Assembly (NCBI GenBank): GCA_947171615.1
Contig: CAMVYG010000109.1
Location: forward strand, 1-7,177
Length of the DNA: 7,177 bases
Direction: 5' to 3'
Origin: an uncultured Clostridia bacterium
GTDB lineage: Bacteria > Bacillota > Clostridia > Oscillospirales > Acutalibacteraceae
Numbering within the stretch: the stretch's first letter is position 1; every line of letters starts with the position of its first letter. The notes beneath the pieces are model-generated. The model was given only the letters and a program-made list of their open reading frames with translations. It searched no databases and was not told the DNA's origin. Below are positions 6,231 through 7,177 of this stretch, piece by piece. The position numbers were made by a program, and so were the translations under genes.

Positions 6231-6372
6231 TATGACCATAGCTTTTGCAGGCAAGGCCTGCAAAACGCATCCTTTCTTTTCTTTTGAGATAAATTTTGTA
6301 ATTTTGCGTTAGCAAAATTCCAGCGGGGTGCAATGCCGCAAAACCTGGTTTGAAAAATTTATTTTTTCAAAC
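6231..6372 (-). repeat. Composite palindromic repeat element, short copy (B), leader of oxidoreductase
   Basis: Counterpart of 1555-1801: 6231-6284 matches 1555-1608 with one mismatch, 6308-6320 is exact, and 6335-6372 matches 1765-1801 with one indel. Conserved hairpins are 6243-6265 (10-bp stem), 6300-6319 (8-bp stem AATTTTGC / GCAAAATT, 4-nt loop) and 6348-6372 (10-bp stem GTTTGAAAAA / TTTTTCAAAC). The single mismatch, T6243 instead of C1567, adds a base pair to the first stem. The middle hairpins of the long copy are missing and replaced by about 15 bp. Confidence 0.8.
6239..6275 (-). promoter_or_regulatory. Hairpin-spaced ribosome binding site of the oxidoreductase gene
   Basis: AAAGGA (6270-6275), a perfect hairpin (9-bp arms TTTGCAGGC / GCCTGCAAA at 6244-6264) and ATG 6239 are spaced exactly as at 1563-1599: 30 nt in linear form, 9 nt if the 21-nt hairpin is looped out. 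The alternative use of the same site is TTG 6263 at 6-nt spacing. The genuine ATG 6227 has no other Shine-Dalgarno nearby. Confidence 0.6.
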
Positions 6373-6565
6373 TTGATTCCTTTCTTAGAATCTGCTCGGT
6401 ATCTCAGCGTGTATGGATTTTCGAATACAATTTGGTGGAAAACAAGGAAAAAGTCTGTAGGCGGGCTGGCGCCCGGCAAGGATTTTTAACACAGTTTTCC
6501 GCAAAATTTTCCGAAAAGGCATGCGTGGGGAGATGCTGAACAGGTTCTTAAAAGAGAGATGAAAA
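6373..6565. other. Intergenic region between solute-binding protein and oxidoreductase genes
   Basis: No gene is visible. It contains the 43-bp repeat copy 2 (6445-6487) and, next to element B, a weak hairpin GATTC / GAATC (6375-6392). No convincing terminator follows the binding-protein stop and I could not place a promoter with confidence, so whether the two genes share a transcript is open. Confidence 0.55.
6445..6487 (-). repeat. 43-bp intergenic repeat, copy 2 (3' of solute-binding protein)
   Basis: Begins AGGAAAAA, ends AGGATTTTT with 26 bases between, as does 484-526. On the - strand it can form an A5/T5 outer stem and an inner 5-bp stem CGGGC / GCCCG with loop GCCA, so the CGCCAG core is kept while the stem bases differ from copy 1. 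It lies about 80-120 bp after the binding-protein stop. Confidence 0.55.
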
Positions 6566-7177
6566 TTATTGTCCGTTCAGGAACTCTTTAAACTGCTTTT
6601 CAAACTCAGCCAAATATTCGTCCAATCCCGCTGACTTCAAGGTGGCCAGAGCGCTTTCAAAGCCCTCGTCATAAGGAACCAGGCCGCACTTCAGGGGAGC
6701 CAGCACATTTGATGCCTCTGCGGACAAATTTGCCGCGGCCGCCGCTACCGGTTCAGAGTTGAACATAAAGCCGGTGGCCACGCTTATGACAGAATTTTCA
6801 TCGAGATCGCGGCGGCGCTTATCCAGTGCGATCAACTCATCGGACAGTCCATCCTCATAGCGGCGAAGGGGCTGATAAGCGATCTGCCATTCGTCATATT
6901 TCCACAGGGCAGAGCCATCTTCTCCCAAAACGCTTACCTTTTTGTCCTCGCCTACCGCGTTGTAGGTTTCACCCTCAATGCCATACATAAACAGGTCGTG
7001 ATTTTCCTGGCTGGAATACAGCCACTGCAGGAAATCAAGTCCCGCTTCGGGATTTTTGCAGGTAGAGGGAACCGCGTTGCAGTTATAGGTAAAGAAGGTG
7101 ATAAAATCATCCTTTTCCGGTTTCAGCTGGAACACGCCGATTTCGGCATCCGGAACATTTTTCTGTACGGATTGCTC
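6566..7177 (-). CDS. ABC-transporter extracellular solute-binding protein, C-terminal part (DUF3502 type)
   Basis: The frame is open through the right edge; 203 C-terminal residues are visible before TAA at 6566-6568. AGLDFLQWLYSSQENHDLFMYGIEGETY is the characteristic segment of large (about 500-residue) carbohydrate-binding lipoproteins of the LipO/YtcQ group, and the end (from about WQIAYQPLRRY to the terminus) fits the DUF3502 domain, including FMFNSEPVAAAAANL and LDEYLAEFEKQFKEFLNG. As a family these are membrane-tethered outside the cell and deliver sugars or oligosaccharides to LplB/YtcP-type permeases. The signal peptide and lipobox would lie beyond the window, and permease genes are probably upstream of it. 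The reading frame is intact; the missing N-terminus is due to the window edge. Placement beside a YtdP-like regulator is the usual partnership for this family. The ligand cannot be predicted. Confidence 0.88.
   Translation of the reverse strand, partial: EQSVQKNVPDAEIGVFQLKPEKDDFITFFTYNCNAVPSTCKNPEAGLDFLQWLYSSQENHDLFMYGIEGETYNAVGEDKKVSVLGEDGSALWKYDEWQIAYQPLRRYEDGLSDELIALDKRRRDLDENSVISVATGFMFNSEPVAAAAANLSAEASNVLAPLKCGLVPYDEGFESALATLKSAGLDEYLAEFEKQFKEFLNGQ

Noticed and set aside
6106..6272. Leader reading frame MRFAGLACKSYGH... starting at the ATG inside AAAGGATG, present in both repeat copies
   Set aside because: The ATG overlaps the Shine-Dalgarno itself and has no other site upstream. The frame continues into unrelated out-of-frame sequence of each downstream gene, so the shared part is explained by the DNA repeat.
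5229..6287. 352-codon open frame on the + strand antisense to the oxidoreductase, and a similar 225-codon one at 4139-4816 antisense to the isomerase-like gene
   Set aside because: No recognisable domain and no ribosome site. The - strand carries full family motifs over the same bases, so these are codon-bias shadows.
6392..6409. - strand CGCTGAGATACC resembles the CTGAGA core of a TPP riboswitch, upstream of the oxidoreductase
   Set aside because: The second conserved half (ACCTGATCTGG-like) and the closing stem do not follow, and no thiamine gene is nearby; a short chance match.

Overview
The window looks like a piece of a Firmicutes chromosome, most likely a gut-type Clostridia (inferred from AGGAGG-type ribosome sites, AT-rich hairpin-laden intergenic DNA, and a DUF3502-type sugar-binding lipoprotein next to a membrane-bound AraC regulator). 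I see no rRNA, tRNA, CRISPR array, transposase or phage gene.

Layout: the left edge holds the C-terminal end of a GNAT acetyltransferase on the + strand (2-205), in which bases 1-117 form a perfect 34-bp inverted repeat that runs into the window edge. A perfect 19-bp-stem bidirectional terminator (384-426) separates it from the rest, which is all on the - strand. Read in the direction of transcription (right to left), these genes are: the C-terminal part of an ABC-transporter solute-binding protein (6566-7177, running off the window), a Gfo/Idh/MocA NAD(P)-dependent oxidoreductase (5082-6227), a sugar-phosphate isomerase/epimerase-like TIM barrel protein (4226-5059), a membrane-anchored AraC-type regulator (1849-4101), and a YdhF-type aldo/keto reductase (631-1551).

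Together these look like an accessory carbohydrate or polyol uptake and catabolism locus. The binding protein would capture an (oligo)saccharide, with permeases presumably just upstream. The dehydrogenase and epimerase/dehydratase-like pair, 22 bp apart, would act on a sugar, inositol or uronate-like compound, and the AraC protein would sense something outside the cell and control the locus. The substrate cannot be read from the sequence. The oxidoreductase-isomerase pair ends in an intrinsic terminator (4149-4205), so the regulator is at least partly a separate unit.

The most unusual content is between the genes. The leaders of the aldo/keto reductase and of the oxidoreductase carry copies of the same composite repeat. 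Its gene-proximal end holds a Shine-Dalgarno sequence, a perfect hairpin and an ATG with identical spacing in both copies; folding the hairpin would leave the Shine-Dalgarno 9 nt from the ATG. The copy before the aldo/keto reductase expands into nine closely packed hairpins in about 235 bp. A second, unrelated 43-bp repeat pair lies 3' of the aldo/keto reductase gene and 3' of the binding-protein gene.
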